Part shown: piece after piece, positions 6,383 to 14,420 of the stretch | Layout: every line of letters begins with the position of its first letter | Numbering within the stretch: position 1 is the stretch's first letter | Assembly: GCF_016785185.1 (NCBI RefSeq) | Contig: NZ_JAEKDY010000034.1 | DNA: 31,735 bases | Reading direction: 5' to 3' (one strand) | Source of the DNA: Heyndrickxia sporothermodurans | Lineage (GTDB): Bacteria > Bacillota > Bacilli > Bacillales > Bacillaceae_C | Position numbers and translations under genes: made by a program | The notes under the pieces: generated by a model | What the model was told of the DNA's origin: nothing | The model's database searches: none | What the model saw: only the letters and a program-made list of their open reading frames with translations

Positions 6383-8029
6383 TTACCCTGCACAACAAGA
6401 TAGCTTCGAAACATCTTTATCAAATGTAAGAGCAGTTAGTCTTAGTCCTTCTGCCATTGTTAAATATGGTGCAAGGCTATCTTTTAAATCCTCCACGGTT
6501 AAACCAAACTTAACTGCTAATGTCGCTGCATAAATCACATCACCTGCATTTTCAGATACAATATGAACTCCAAGAATTTTTAATGTTTTAGCATCAGCAA
6601 CAACCTTAAATACACCTGTCGTTTCACGGTTTACTAATGCTCTTGGAACGGAATCTAAAGATAGTACAGATGTTTTTACTTCATAGCCTTGTTCTTTTGC
6701 CTTTTTCTCTGTTAAACCAACTGTTGCAATGGATGGATTTATAAATGTGACAGCAGGAAAAACTGATAAATCTAATTTTTTATTTAACCCACCAATCGCA
6801 TTATCAGCAACAACCCCACCTTCATAGGCTGCTACATATACAAATTGCGGCCCTAATGTTACATCTCCTGCTGCATAAATCTTCTGATTACTTGTTCTGG
6901 CATAATCATTTATCAGTATTTCATTTCGTTTTCCGACTTCAACCCCTGCTGCACTTAAATTTAAAGAATCCGTATTTGGTTTTCTTCCTGTTGCAACAAG
7001 TAGTTGTTCTGATTCCACAACTTTTTTCTTGCCATCTACCGTTACATAAACCTTTTTTACCGCTCCAACTTGCTCTACACGCTCATAAGTTGCCCCTTTC
7101 AAAAGGTTTATACCTTGTTCTGTCAAAACCTTTTCTACAGCTTCTGAAATCTCTGGATCATATTCTTTTAAAAGACAATCACTTCTTTGGATAAGAGTTA
7201 CTTCTGAACCTAAATTATGAAACAGTTGCCCAAGTTCCAACCCGATATAGCCTGAACCCATTACTGTTAATCGTTTAGGCATCTTTTTTAATTCAAGTAG
7301 TGTTGTACTTGTAATATAATCTACTTCTTCAAGTCCTGAAATTGTTGGTATTGATGGTGAAGCACCTGTTGCAATTAAAAAGCGTTTAGCAGAATGTTTC
7401 TCCCCATTTACTTCAACTGTATTTTCATCAATAAATTTTGCTTCACCCTTTATTAAATCAATACCATATTCATCAATTAAGTCTATATATTTTTGATTTC
7501 GAAGTTCGCTAACTAATTCATCCTTTTGCTTCACCAAAGAGGCTAAATCGACTTCTCCAACAGATGTTTGTAACCCTATAAATGGATTTGCTTTTGCTAT
7601 ATGATTGATTTCTCCTGCTCTAAGAAGTGTTTTTGATGGAACACAACCAACATTCACGCAAGTTCCACCAACAGTTCCACGTTCAATCATCCCCACTTTT
7701 GCCCCATATTCAATTGATTTAATGGCAGCAGAAAAAGCTGCCCCGCCTGAACCAATGATAAGTAAATCGTAATCACTTTTAATATCTAACTCTATATCTT
7801 TTAGCTTCTGTGTTGAAATATCTTCTATGTCTTCTGGTTGATATTTTGCTTGTTTAATTGCTTGTCTTACATTTTCAGCATTAACATCATCTGGTATTTC
7901 AAATACCGATTCACCACGTCTAAAACTGGTTTCGATATTTAAAGCACCTATGTTGGTTAAAGCAGCATCAATATGTTGTTCACAGCCTGTACAGGTCATT
8001 CCGTTGATTTTAATCCGATATTTTTTCAC
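6383..8029 (-). CDS. merA: mercuric reductase MerA
   Basis: A 548-residue flavoprotein that reduces Hg(II) to volatile Hg(0) with NADPH in the cytoplasm. Residues 1-70 are one NmerA heavy-metal-associated domain (GMTCTGCE, C13 and C16). The FAD motif LLIIGSGGAAFSAAI follows, then the redox-active pair in GGTCVNVGCVPSK (C124, C129), an NADPH domain (TVMGSGYIGLELGQLF), and a C-terminal vicinal cysteine pair (C545-C546 in SCCAG) that delivers Hg(II) to the active site. All key residues are present. GTG start with AGGAGG eight bases upstream. It is directly behind merR. No merT, merP or merB is seen, so uptake must use another route and organomercurial cleavage is not encoded here. Confidence 0.95.
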   Translation of the reverse strand: MKKYRIKINGMTCTGCEQHIDAALTNIGALNIETSFRRGESVFEIPDDVNAENVRQAIKQAKYQPEDIEDISTQKLKDIELDIKSDYDLLIIGSGGAAFSAAIKSIEYGAKVGMIERGTVGGTCVNVGCVPSKTLLRAGEINHIAKANPFIGLQTSVGEVDLASLVKQKDELVSELRNQKYIDLIDEYGIDLIKGEAKFIDENTVEVNGEKHSAKRFLIATGASPSIPTISGLEEVDYITSTTLLELKKMPKRLTVMGSGYIGLELGQLFHNLGSEVTLIQRSDCLLKEYDPEISEAVEKVLTEQGINLLKGATYERVEQVGAVKKVYVTVDGKKKVVESEQLLVATGRKPNTDSLNLSAAGVEVGKRNEILINDYARTSNQKIYAAGDVTLGPQFVYVAAYEGGVVADNAIGGLNKKLDLSVFPAVTFINPSIATVGLTEKKAKEQGYEVKTSVLSLDSVPRALVNRETTGVFKVVADAKTLKILGVHIVSENAGDVIYAATLAVKFGLTVEDLKDSLAPYLTMAEGLRLTALTFDKDVSKLSCCAG

Positions 8030-8054
8030 CTTTTCTTCCTCCTCTATTTAAAAA

Positions 8055-8453
8055 TCAATCAAAAATCAAAGATTCAACAATAGGACATTGATGTATTGCC
8101 TTTTGATCTGGACATCGACTTTTTAAGTCCTTTAACATTGACTCAATACGCTTTAAATCTGCAATTTGTTCTTGAATTTCTAATTCTTTTTTTGATACAA
8201 ATTCAAATATATTTTTGCAGCGAACTTCATCATTATCGACAACTCCAAGTAATATATATATTTCACTCAATGAAAAGCCAAGATTTTGCAGTCTTTTAAT
8301 AAATTTTACACGCTTAACATCATCATCTGAATATATCCGATAACCTTCATTCGTTCGGGAAGGATCTTTTAATAATGATTTTTTTTCGTAATACCTAATT
8401 GTCTCTTTATTTACACCGGATTTTTCGGCAAACACACTAATTCGGTAACTCAA
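8055..8453 (-). CDS. merR: MerR mercury-responsive regulator
   Basis: A 132-residue MerR-family activator/repressor that binds Hg(II) as a dimer. I place the start at TTG 8453 (GGGGTG seven bases upstream), so the protein begins MSYRISVFAEKSGVNKETIR. The longer frame to 8531 would run through its own promoter. With this start the three Hg ligands fall at C79, C114 and C123, exactly as in the well-studied Bacillus MerR, which supports both the start and the function. HTH at about 4-22, wing at 35-45, long dimerisation helix at 80-115. It is the first gene of its own operon with merA and lies behind the operator at 8481-8500. Confidence 0.95.
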   Translation of the reverse strand: MSYRISVFAEKSGVNKETIRYYEKKSLLKDPSRTNEGYRIYSDDDVKRVKFIKRLQNLGFSLSEIYILLGVVDNDEVRCKNIFEFVSKKELEIQEQIADLKRIESMLKDLKSRCPDQKAIHQCPIVESLIFD

Positions 8454-8474
8454 ATTATTCACCCCTATAAACAT

Positions 8475-8507
8475 AATAAACCGTGTACTAAGGTACACGG
8501 TCAAGTA
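8475..8507 (-). promoter_or_regulatory. MerR-type promoter with operator dyad
   Basis: CCGTGTACTAAGGTACACGG (8481-8500) is a perfect 8-bp inverted repeat around four bases. On the minus strand it fills the interval between TTGACC (-35) and TTATTA/TATTAT (-10). The spacer is 19-20 bp, the overlong spacing typical of MerR-controlled promoters that the activated regulator corrects by underwinding. It drives merR-merA. Confidence 0.9.
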
Positions 8508-8575
8508 TAATATTAAAATTCTTTTCTTCAAGTATTCTGCCCGTTAACGTCTTGCTATCCCTTTTACATATGATT

Positions 8576-10705
8576 CTATTCTTTAACTTTTAGCAATCGC
8601 AAACTGTTTAATGTCACAAGTAATGTTGCACCCATATCGGCAAATATCGCTATCCATAGCGTTAACCAACCAGGCATAACTAACAATAATGCCACTAATT
8701 TAATCGCTAAAGAGAAGGTAATATTTTGCTTGATGATTACTAAAGCCTTACGACTTAACTTTATTGTATATGGCAATTTGCTTAAATCATCAGACATTAA
8801 GGCAATATCAGCCGTTTCTAATGCTGTATCTGTTCCAGCACCACCCATCGCTACACCAACAGTGGAAGCTGCAAGTGCTGGTGCATCATTCACACCATCC
8901 CCAACCATTGCTACACTTTGATGTTTTCCTCGAAGTTCTTTAATAAAATTCAACTTATCCTCTGGTAGCAAATCAGCTTTTATATCAGTAACTCCAACTT
9001 GTTTCCCAATTGCTGATGCAGTTCTTTTGTTATCCCCTGTCAACATTACCGTTTCAATTCCAATATTATTCAATTTACCAATGACTTCTTTTGATGTTTC
9101 CCTAATTTCATCGGCTACGGCGATTAAGGAAAGAATCGCTTTCTCCGTTCCTAGTACCATCACGGTTTTTCCTTGGGTTTGCATTTCAGTAATCTTTTGT
9201 TTTCTATCACTTTCAATGCTTCCGTGTAATTCTTCAAAAAGTGCTGGACTTCCAACATAATACATTTCGTTATTTACCTTGGCTTTTACACCTTTACCTG
9301 TAATGGATTGGAAGTCTTCAACTATTACATCATTAAAGTCTAATCCCTTTTCTTCTGCTTTCCGCATAATAGCTGAAGCTAATGGATGTTGGGATCCTTT
9401 TTCAATCGCTGCTGTAATGGTTAACTGTTCATTTTCATTTCCACCATATATCATAATGTCTGTTACAGCAGGAATCCCTTTAGTTAATGTACCTGTTTTA
9501 TCAAAAGCAATAGCCTTCAAATGCCCTGCTTCTTCTAAATGGATGCCACCTTTAATTAACACTCCATTTTTTGCTGCATTTCCTATTGCAGTTACAACCG
9601 CAACTGGAGTAGAAACAACCAAGGCACATGGACAACCAACTACTAATACAGCTAAACCTTGATAAATCCATTCGCTCCAATCTCCCCCAAATAACGGTGG
9701 AATAACCGCAATTAAAAGAGCCAAGATCACAATAACTGGTGTATAGTATTTCGCAAATTTATCGACGAACGCTTGAGAAGGTGCCCGTTCTGCTTGAGCT
9801 TCTTCTACCAAGTGAATGATTTTTGAAAGAGTGGTATCTTCTACTCGTTTTGTCACTTTAACTTCAAGTAACCCTTCTTCATTTAAGGTTCCCGCAAAAA
9901 CTTCTTCATCTATCGTTTTCGTTACCGGAACACTTTCACCAGTAATAGCAGCCTGATTTAACGTGGACGTTCCTTTTATAACGATTCCATCCATTGCTAA
10001 TTTTTGGCCAGGCTTTACAATCATGATGTCTCCAACTTGAATTTCATCAACATGAATCATCATTTCTTCATTTCCACGGCGAATCAATGCTTCTTTTGGA
10101 GCAATATCCATTAATGATTCAATTGATTGACGAGCTTTATCCATTGAATAACGCTCTAACGCTTCACTGATCGCAAATAAGATGACAACGGTTGCTCCTT
10201 CACCCCACTCACCAATAAGGGCAGCTCCTATAATCGCAATGGTCATTAGCGTATTCATATCAAAGAGTAATCTGCTTAGATTTTTAAGTCCTTTAATGAA
10301 TAGCGAATACCCCCCAATTAAAATAGACGCTGCATAACCAATCGAAGGTAGTATATGCTCCTCACCATATTGCTCACCTAAGAACCAACTGACTACAAGC
10401 AAAATGGCAGATATATATACCTTAATGTTTTCTTTCTGTTTCCAGAATGGTTCACGCTCTACTTTTTGTTCTTTTTCATCCCGAATCTTTAAATTTTCAA
10501 ACGCCCCTGCTTTTTCCAATTCCTCAATCGTTGTATTCCCTTGAACATAAACTTTAGATGCTCCAAAGTTTACTTTCGCATTCTGAACACCAGGAAGATC
10601 TTTTACATTATTTTCAAAAATGGCAGCACAGTTAGCACAAGTAAATCCTTGAACACGATAGGCTTTCAATTCTTGTTCATTTAGTTTTGCTGTTTGATCA
10701 GACAT
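8576..10705 (-). CDS. cadA: Cd/Zn/Pb-exporting P1B-type ATPase CadA
   Basis: A 709-residue P-type ATPase that pumps Cd(II), Zn(II) and Pb(II) out of the cell. An N-terminal heavy-metal-associated domain has GFTCANCA (C23, C26). Membrane segments follow, then TGES (about 255) in the actuator domain, the transport-site motif CPC (358-360), the phosphorylated aspartate in DKTGT (D402), a QHP motif in the nucleotide domain, and GDGVNDAPAL in the hinge. All core motifs are intact. It starts at ATG 10705, eight bases inside cadC, with GAGGTG in the cadC coding region, so the two are translationally coupled. Length is usual for staphylococcal and bacillar CadA. Confidence 0.95.
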   Translation of the reverse strand: MSDQTAKLNEQELKAYRVQGFTCANCAAIFENNVKDLPGVQNAKVNFGASKVYVQGNTTIEELEKAGAFENLKIRDEKEQKVEREPFWKQKENIKVYISAILLVVSWFLGEQYGEEHILPSIGYAASILIGGYSLFIKGLKNLSRLLFDMNTLMTIAIIGAALIGEWGEGATVVILFAISEALERYSMDKARQSIESLMDIAPKEALIRRGNEEMMIHVDEIQVGDIMIVKPGQKLAMDGIVIKGTSTLNQAAITGESVPVTKTIDEEVFAGTLNEEGLLEVKVTKRVEDTTLSKIIHLVEEAQAERAPSQAFVDKFAKYYTPVIVILALLIAVIPPLFGGDWSEWIYQGLAVLVVGCPCALVVSTPVAVVTAIGNAAKNGVLIKGGIHLEEAGHLKAIAFDKTGTLTKGIPAVTDIMIYGGNENEQLTITAAIEKGSQHPLASAIMRKAEEKGLDFNDVIVEDFQSITGKGVKAKVNNEMYYVGSPALFEELHGSIESDRKQKITEMQTQGKTVMVLGTEKAILSLIAVADEIRETSKEVIGKLNNIGIETVMLTGDNKRTASAIGKQVGVTDIKADLLPEDKLNFIKELRGKHQSVAMVGDGVNDAPALAASTVGVAMGGAGTDTALETADIALMSDDLSKLPYTIKLSRKALVIIKQNITFSLAIKLVALLLVMPGWLTLWIAIFADMGATLLVTLNSLRLLKVKE

Positions 10706-11066
10706 TGGTTTTCACCTCGTTTTTATGTGCTAACGCAATCATCATTATCTGTTTGATGTGGTCATCATCTAATGAATAAAATGCTAGTTTTCCCTCTTTT
10801 CTGAACTTAACAATCCCTTGCTTGTGGAGGGTACGTAAATGATGAGAAGCATTCGCTACAGTAACACCTACAATATTTGCTATATCGCACACACATAGTT
10901 CTTCATCTTGGCACAAAGCGTAGGTAATTTTTGCTCTATTTTCATCTGCAATAGCTTTTAGCATTTGGGATACACTAACAATGTCAATTGATTGTAAATC
11001 CCCTTGTATTCGATTTACCTTTTCTTCATCATAACAATAAATCTCACAGGTATCTTTTTTATTCAT
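10698..11066 (-). CDS. cadC: ArsR/SmtB-family repressor CadC
   Basis: A 122-residue winged-helix repressor that leaves DNA when it binds Cd(II), Pb(II) or Zn(II). The alpha3N site ligands are all present: C7 and C11 in the N-terminal arm and C58 and C60 in ELCVCD. The recognition helix lies in VANASHHLRTLHKQG (about 69-83) and the wing in FRKEGKLAFYSL. The C-terminal alpha5 zinc-site pattern is partly kept (D.DH...MIALAH). It starts at ATG 11066 behind GGAGTG. It is first in the cadC-cadA operon and lies just downstream of two operator copies, which points to autoregulation. Confidence 0.95.
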   Translation of the reverse strand: MNKKDTCEIYCYDEEKVNRIQGDLQSIDIVSVSQMLKAIADENRAKITYALCQDEELCVCDIANIVGVTVANASHHLRTLHKQGIVKFRKEGKLAFYSLDDDHIKQIMMIALAHKNEVKTNV

Positions 11067-11083
11067 TTTTTCACTCCATTCTC

Positions 11084-11149
11084 ATTCAAGTGTTTATTTG
11101 AATATAGTATACTCCTTTTACCCGCTAACATTCAAGTGGTTATTTGAAT
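11084..11149 (-). promoter_or_regulatory. cad promoter with two CadC operator copies
   Basis: Two nearly identical 20-bp dyads, attcaagtgtttatttgaat (11084-11103) and attcaagtggttatttgaat (11130-11149), begin 46 bp apart. On the minus strand a promoter TTGAAT - 18 bp - TATACT lies between them. The -35 is inside the upstream operator and the start region is near the downstream one. Repression by CadC at either site would block RNA polymerase. Confidence 0.85.
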
Positions 11150-11200
11150 GAATGTAAAATTGAATTATGGTATCCGATTCTAATAACAATTTTTTTAATA

Positions 11201-11236
11201 CAAAATAAAAGGTTATCACAAAATATCCGGATAACC
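11201..11236 (-). terminator. intrinsic terminator between the ars and cad operons
   Basis: On the minus strand GGTTATC and GATAACC pair around a 12-nt loop and are followed by TTTTATTTTG. It backs up the terminator at 11381-11423 and insulates the cad promoter from ars transcription. Confidence 0.6.
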
Positions 11237-11285
11237 TCTGTTATATTTTTCGTTATTTATGCAGTTGCACAGCTACAAACCTTAC

Positions 11286-11345
11286 CTTATTGAGCTTCCT
11301 CACTATATTGGACCGGTGTCAAATTGATTCCGAATCTCCTCAGCA
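11286..11345 (-). pseudogene. possible transposase 3' remnant
   Basis: Read on the minus strand, one frame gives LRRFGINLTPVQYSEEAQ and stop, like the end of a transposase or similar protein. The core word is repeated exactly at 3697-3711. No inverted repeats or upstream coding remain. It may be a scar of an insertion sequence that took part in assembling the island. Confidence 0.3.
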
Positions 11346-11380
11346 AGTGTCTCTAAGGATACTTAGCAAAATCTAAAATA

Positions 11381-11423
11381 AAAAGGAGTAATCAACTCAT
11401 GAATGAGCTAACTACTCCTTTTT
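11381..11423 (-). terminator. terminator at the end of the ars operon
   Basis: AAAAGGAGTA and TACTCCTTTT form a long stem with an inner CTCAT/ATGAG helix. The structure is symmetrical with A- and T-runs on both sides, so it can terminate in either direction. It starts nine bases beyond the HesB-like stop codon. Confidence 0.85.
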
Positions 11424-11431
11424 ACCTTTTC

Positions 11432-11707
11432 CTAACAACGACTACTTGCACCTAATAATACTAAACCTTCACCGTTCTGATTTTCTTCTTTGTCTAAAGT
11501 TAGCTCCTCAGTTGTAGCAACCTGTGAATCAATTGCTACTTTAATACCATTAATGGTTTCAATTGTATCAGTTTCAAGTGGTGCATCTAAAGATAACGCA
11601 AATTGTGGTCCGCAGCATCCAGCAACTGAATAAAGGCGTATACCTTCTGCACCATTTTCCGTTAATACATTTTCTAATAAGTGTTTCGCAGCATCTGTAA
11701 TTTTCAT
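11432..11707 (-). CDS. HesB/IscA-like protein of the ars operon
   Basis: A 91-residue protein starting at ATG 11707 (MKITDAAKHLL), nine bases behind GGAG; upstream residues in the open frame overlap that site. The fold is that of the HesB/IscA (A-type Fe-S carrier) family: the usual opening (ITDAAKHLLENVL...GIRLYSV), then AGCCGPQFALSLD with a vicinal pair C31-C32, and a lone cysteine at the very C-terminus (C91). Canonical IscA has one Cys here and CGC at the end, so iron-sulfur transfer is doubtful. The altered cysteine set could bind As(III). It is the last gene of the ars operon. Short proteins of this type recur in Bacillus ars clusters; the function is unknown. Confidence 0.75.
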   Translation of the reverse strand: MKITDAAKHLLENVLTENGAEGIRLYSVAGCCGPQFALSLDAPLETDTIETINGIKVAIDSQVATTEELTLDKEENQNGEGLVLLGASSRC

Positions 11708-11720
11708 TAAGGTTTCTCCC

Positions 11721-12149
11721 CTATCCATTTGGATAAATTCTTTTTAAAGCCTCTTTCATTTCTGGCTTCACATTAATTTTTGGTCTTGCTGCCTTAGCAA
11801 TTTCTTCTGCTTCAGCAATTGTACTTGCTTTTTCTAAGGCTAATAATGTTCCGATTGCAACAGTACCAGTGCGATTACTTCCTCCTTGGCAATGGAAGTA
11901 AATATTCTTACCCTCGTTATATGCTTTTATTACATGATCAATAGATTTCTTAATAGATTCTTCTTGGTCTGCTGCATCATCAACAATAGGGCTATGAATA
12001 AGGTTATAAACTACATCTTCTATCGGAGCCTCAGCTCTTAAATCAAATACAACATCTATTTTCTCATTCTCTAATAAATCATTTACATCGTCTGCACCAC
12101 CGATGTAAATTCTATCCTTGATTAATTCATGATAATTCTTTGTTGTCAT
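11721..12149 (-). CDS. tyrosine/dual-specificity phosphatase-like protein of the ars operon
   Basis: A 142-residue protein with the Cys-phosphatase loop HCQGGSNRTG (C87, R93), the CX5R signature of the PTP/DSP superfamily, and a likely general-acid aspartate in IVDDAADQ (D57 or D58). The compact layout (RIYIGGADDVNDLLENEKID, then VVFDLRAEAP) is that of small archaeal/bacterial DSPs. ATG start with GGAGG upstream. It lies 29 bp behind arsA and 13 bp before the HesB-like gene, so it is co-expressed with arsenic resistance. A CX5R loop can in principle also handle arsenate, as in ArsC, but phosphatase activity is the simple reading. Its role in the operon is not known. Confidence 0.8.
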   Translation of the reverse strand: MTTKNYHELIKDRIYIGGADDVNDLLENEKIDVVFDLRAEAPIEDVVYNLIHSPIVDDAADQEESIKKSIDHVIKAYNEGKNIYFHCQGGSNRTGTVAIGTLLALEKASTIAEAEEIAKAARPKINVKPEMKEALKRIYPNG

Positions 12150-12178
12150 TGTAGTACCTCCATCATTTTTCTACAACA

Positions 12179-13948
12179 TTAATTTATATAGTCTTTTAGT
12201 TTCTCATACCCAATCTTTTCTTCATGCAACCAAGGTATAATCGCACAACTATCGGCTAAATGATTATTGACCTCACGAATCCACTCTTTTTCAGAAATTG
12301 CTTTCCCTCTTAACACAGGGTCTTTGGTATCAGTGGCAAATAGACTTTGATTAATAACCCACCATTTTGGGCTAATATTTGCTCTTCTTAAATCATCTTG
12401 TAATCGGGAGGCTTCAAATACAGGTGTAGCTTCAGCTAAGGTAACGATTACGACAGATGTTTCCTTGGAATCTCTAATCTTTGGAAGTAGTTTTGTTACA
12501 CTTTCTGGCACTTCGCCAGTAGACCTAGCAATTTCCTTGCTATATGACTGTGCTGCATCTAATAAGAGTAATGTATGACCTGTAGGAGCTGTGTCAATGA
12601 CGACAATTTCATTTTCAGATTTGGCAACTACTTCGGCAAATGCACGAAAGACTGCAATTTCCTCTGTACAAGGTGAGTTTAAATCTTCCTGTAAATAAGC
12701 CAGACCTTCCTCATCTAAATCCTTACCAGCAGTCGCCAACACTTCGGTTTTATATTTTTCTACTTCATCTTTAGGATTAATGCTGCTAATAGTTAGATTT
12801 TGATTTAATTGGTCGCTTTGAAATTGATACTGCAAGTGAGCTGCAGGATCAGTTGTCGTCAAATGAACTCGATGGCCCTGTTCCACCAAACCAACTGCAA
12901 TGGCTGAAGCGACCGTTGTTTTTCCAACGCCCCCTTTACCCATAGTAAAAATTATTCTTGTATTAGTTGATGAGAAATCACTAATGACATCGTTTAGATT
13001 TGGTAGTCTTACTATCTCGTTCTCACTGTTTTCCTCTGATACTGGAATAACGTATTCTTTAAATAAATAACGTAAATTTTCAACCCCAGTCAGAGAATAT
13101 GAAACAAACGGTAATGAATAGCTTACTGTCTGTTTTAGATTAGCTGGTATCTGCTTTAAAGCATTCCTTTGCCTTTGATAAAAAGCTGATGAAACTTCAT
13201 CGTCTTTCATATAGTTCAGAAGCAGACCGTTAACAATAAGTATTTGATTTTTTATTCCAATCTCTTTGAGTTCTATTGATGCCCGGTCTGCTTCTATTAG
13301 AGATGATATATCAGGTCTTGTTACTAATATAAGTGTTGTTTTATTTGAATCCGAAAGAACATCAACAGTTTCCGAATATAAATTTTTCTTATCAGCAAGT
13401 CCTGATAAAGGACCTAAACAAGAAGCACCATGCGTACTTTCCTCTAAGAATCCGTTCCAGGCTGTTGGTAGTTGTAATAGACGTAACGTATGGCCCGTTG
13501 GTGCTGTATCAAAAATGATATGGTCATATTGGTTTATAATTTCTGTGTTTGTAAGTAAAGTTGTAAATTCATCAAATGCGGCAATCTCGACTGTACATGC
13601 TCCTGATAGTTGCTCTTCCATTGTAGCTACAACGGAATCTGGTAATATTCCACGGTATGGACCGACTACTTTTTCACGATATGCACTTGCTGATGCCTCG
13701 GGATCTAAATTACTGGCAAATAAATTTTCTACCGTTGGAACTGCTTTAGGCGAGTTTGTTAATTCAAAATCAAAAATATCCTGTAAATTAGATGCTGGGT
13801 CTGTACTAATTAGTAAAACTTTTTTTCCACTTTCCGCTAAAGCTACGGCTGTTGCACATGCAGTTGATGTTTTTCCAACTCCGCCTTTTCCAGTTAAAAA
13901 TATAAACTGTGTCTGCACAACATTTTGAGGTTTGAAAGATTGAAACAT
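12179..13948 (-). CDS. arsA: arsenite-stimulated ATPase ArsA
   Basis: An ATPase of about 589 residues that energises arsenite export through ArsB. Two homologous halves each carry a P-loop (GKGGVGKTS at about 20-28 and GKGGVGKTT at about 340) and a DTAPTGHTLRLL or DTAPTGHTLLLL signal sequence. The metalloid-binding cysteines are recognisable in SGACTVEIAAFDEF, GASCLGPLSG and SPCTEEIAVF. Length matches the family. I prefer ATG 13948 (MFQSFKPQ) over GTG 13957, because GAAG lies about eight bases before the ATG; either is possible. It follows arsD by 19 bp. With ArsD delivering As(III), ArsA and ArsB form the ATP-driven pump. Confidence 0.93.
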   Translation of the reverse strand: MFQSFKPQNVVQTQFIFLTGKGGVGKTSTACATAVALAESGKKVLLISTDPASNLQDIFDFELTNSPKAVPTVENLFASNLDPEASASAYREKVVGPYRGILPDSVVATMEEQLSGACTVEIAAFDEFTTLLTNTEIINQYDHIIFDTAPTGHTLRLLQLPTAWNGFLEESTHGASCLGPLSGLADKKNLYSETVDVLSDSNKTTLILVTRPDISSLIEADRASIELKEIGIKNQILIVNGLLLNYMKDDEVSSAFYQRQRNALKQIPANLKQTVSYSLPFVSYSLTGVENLRYLFKEYVIPVSEENSENEIVRLPNLNDVISDFSSTNTRIIFTMGKGGVGKTTVASAIAVGLVEQGHRVHLTTTDPAAHLQYQFQSDQLNQNLTISSINPKDEVEKYKTEVLATAGKDLDEEGLAYLQEDLNSPCTEEIAVFRAFAEVVAKSENEIVVIDTAPTGHTLLLLDAAQSYSKEIARSTGEVPESVTKLLPKIRDSKETSVVIVTLAEATPVFEASRLQDDLRRANISPKWWVINQSLFATDTKDPVLRGKAISEKEWIREVNNHLADSCAIIPWLHEEKIGYEKLKDYIN

Positions 13949-13967
13949 GTTTTTCACTTCTTTCTTT

Positions 13968-14330
13968 TCACTGTTTTTTTATGTTTAATGAAAGTCGAAC
14001 TTTCGGTTTTTCAGTAAGCTCTTCAGCTTTTACCCCTAGCCATTCTGCAAGTTCTTCATTTGTTGGATAGGTTCCAACTTTAACAACCTGTTCATCTACT
14101 AAAACTACAGGCAACGCATCCGGTCCCTTTTCATGTAAAACACTATTCACTGATTGTGTTTTAGCAAATTTATCAGGGTCATTTGTTAATTGATACCGTT
14201 TCACATCAAATCCTTTTTTCTCCAAAGAATATACCGCAGATGCCACTCTGGTTAGTTCTGGATCAACTGATGGACCACATACTCCTGTTGAACAACACAT
14301 TGCTGGATCAAATATCTCGACTTTTTTCAT
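13968..14330 (-). CDS. arsD: arsenic metallochaperone ArsD
   Basis: A 120-residue cytosolic chaperone that hands As(III)/Sb(III) to ArsA and is also a weak repressor. The thioredoxin-like fold starts MKKVEIFDPAMCCSTGVCGP with the three essential cysteines C12, C13 and C18. VNSVLHEKGPDALPVVLVDE is the conserved core. The C-terminal Cys pairs found in the E. coli plasmid protein are absent, as is common in Firmicutes. ATG start with GGAGGG upstream. It stands first after an internal ArsR-type operator (14355-14370), so arsD-arsA can be controlled separately from arsRBC. Confidence 0.93.
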   Translation of the reverse strand: MKKVEIFDPAMCCSTGVCGPSVDPELTRVASAVYSLEKKGFDVKRYQLTNDPDKFAKTQSVNSVLHEKGPDALPVVLVDEQVVKVGTYPTNEELAEWLGVKAEELTEKPKVRLSLNIKKQ

Positions 14331-14354
14331 CTAAAACCCTCCGATTAATATTAA

Positions 14355-14370
14355 ATAAGCATATACTTAT
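14355..14370. promoter_or_regulatory. internal ArsR-type operator upstream of arsD
   Basis: ATAAGCATATACTTAT matches the dyad before arsR (ATAAGTATTTACTTAT) at 14 of 16 positions. It lies between an arsC-proximal terminator and arsD. This points to a second ArsR-controlled promoter inside the operon. Confidence 0.6.
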
Positions 14371-14380
14371 ATTAATCTTT

Positions 14381-14409
14381 AAAGAAAACCAAGAGATGGA
14401 TCTCTTGGT
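14381..14409 (-). terminator. hairpin between arsC and arsD
   Basis: ACCAAGAGAT and ATCTCTTGGT form a perfect 10-bp stem; on the minus strand it is followed by TTTTCTTT. The loop is only two bases as drawn, so the top pairs must open. It would end or weaken transcription from the arsR promoter after arsC. Confidence 0.65.
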
Positions 14410-14420
14410 ATAAGGCTGTT

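Noticed and set aside
13266..13928. 220-codon plus-strand frame
   Set aside because: Antisense to arsA over its whole length; the product is Ser/Val-rich shadow sequence with no family resemblance.
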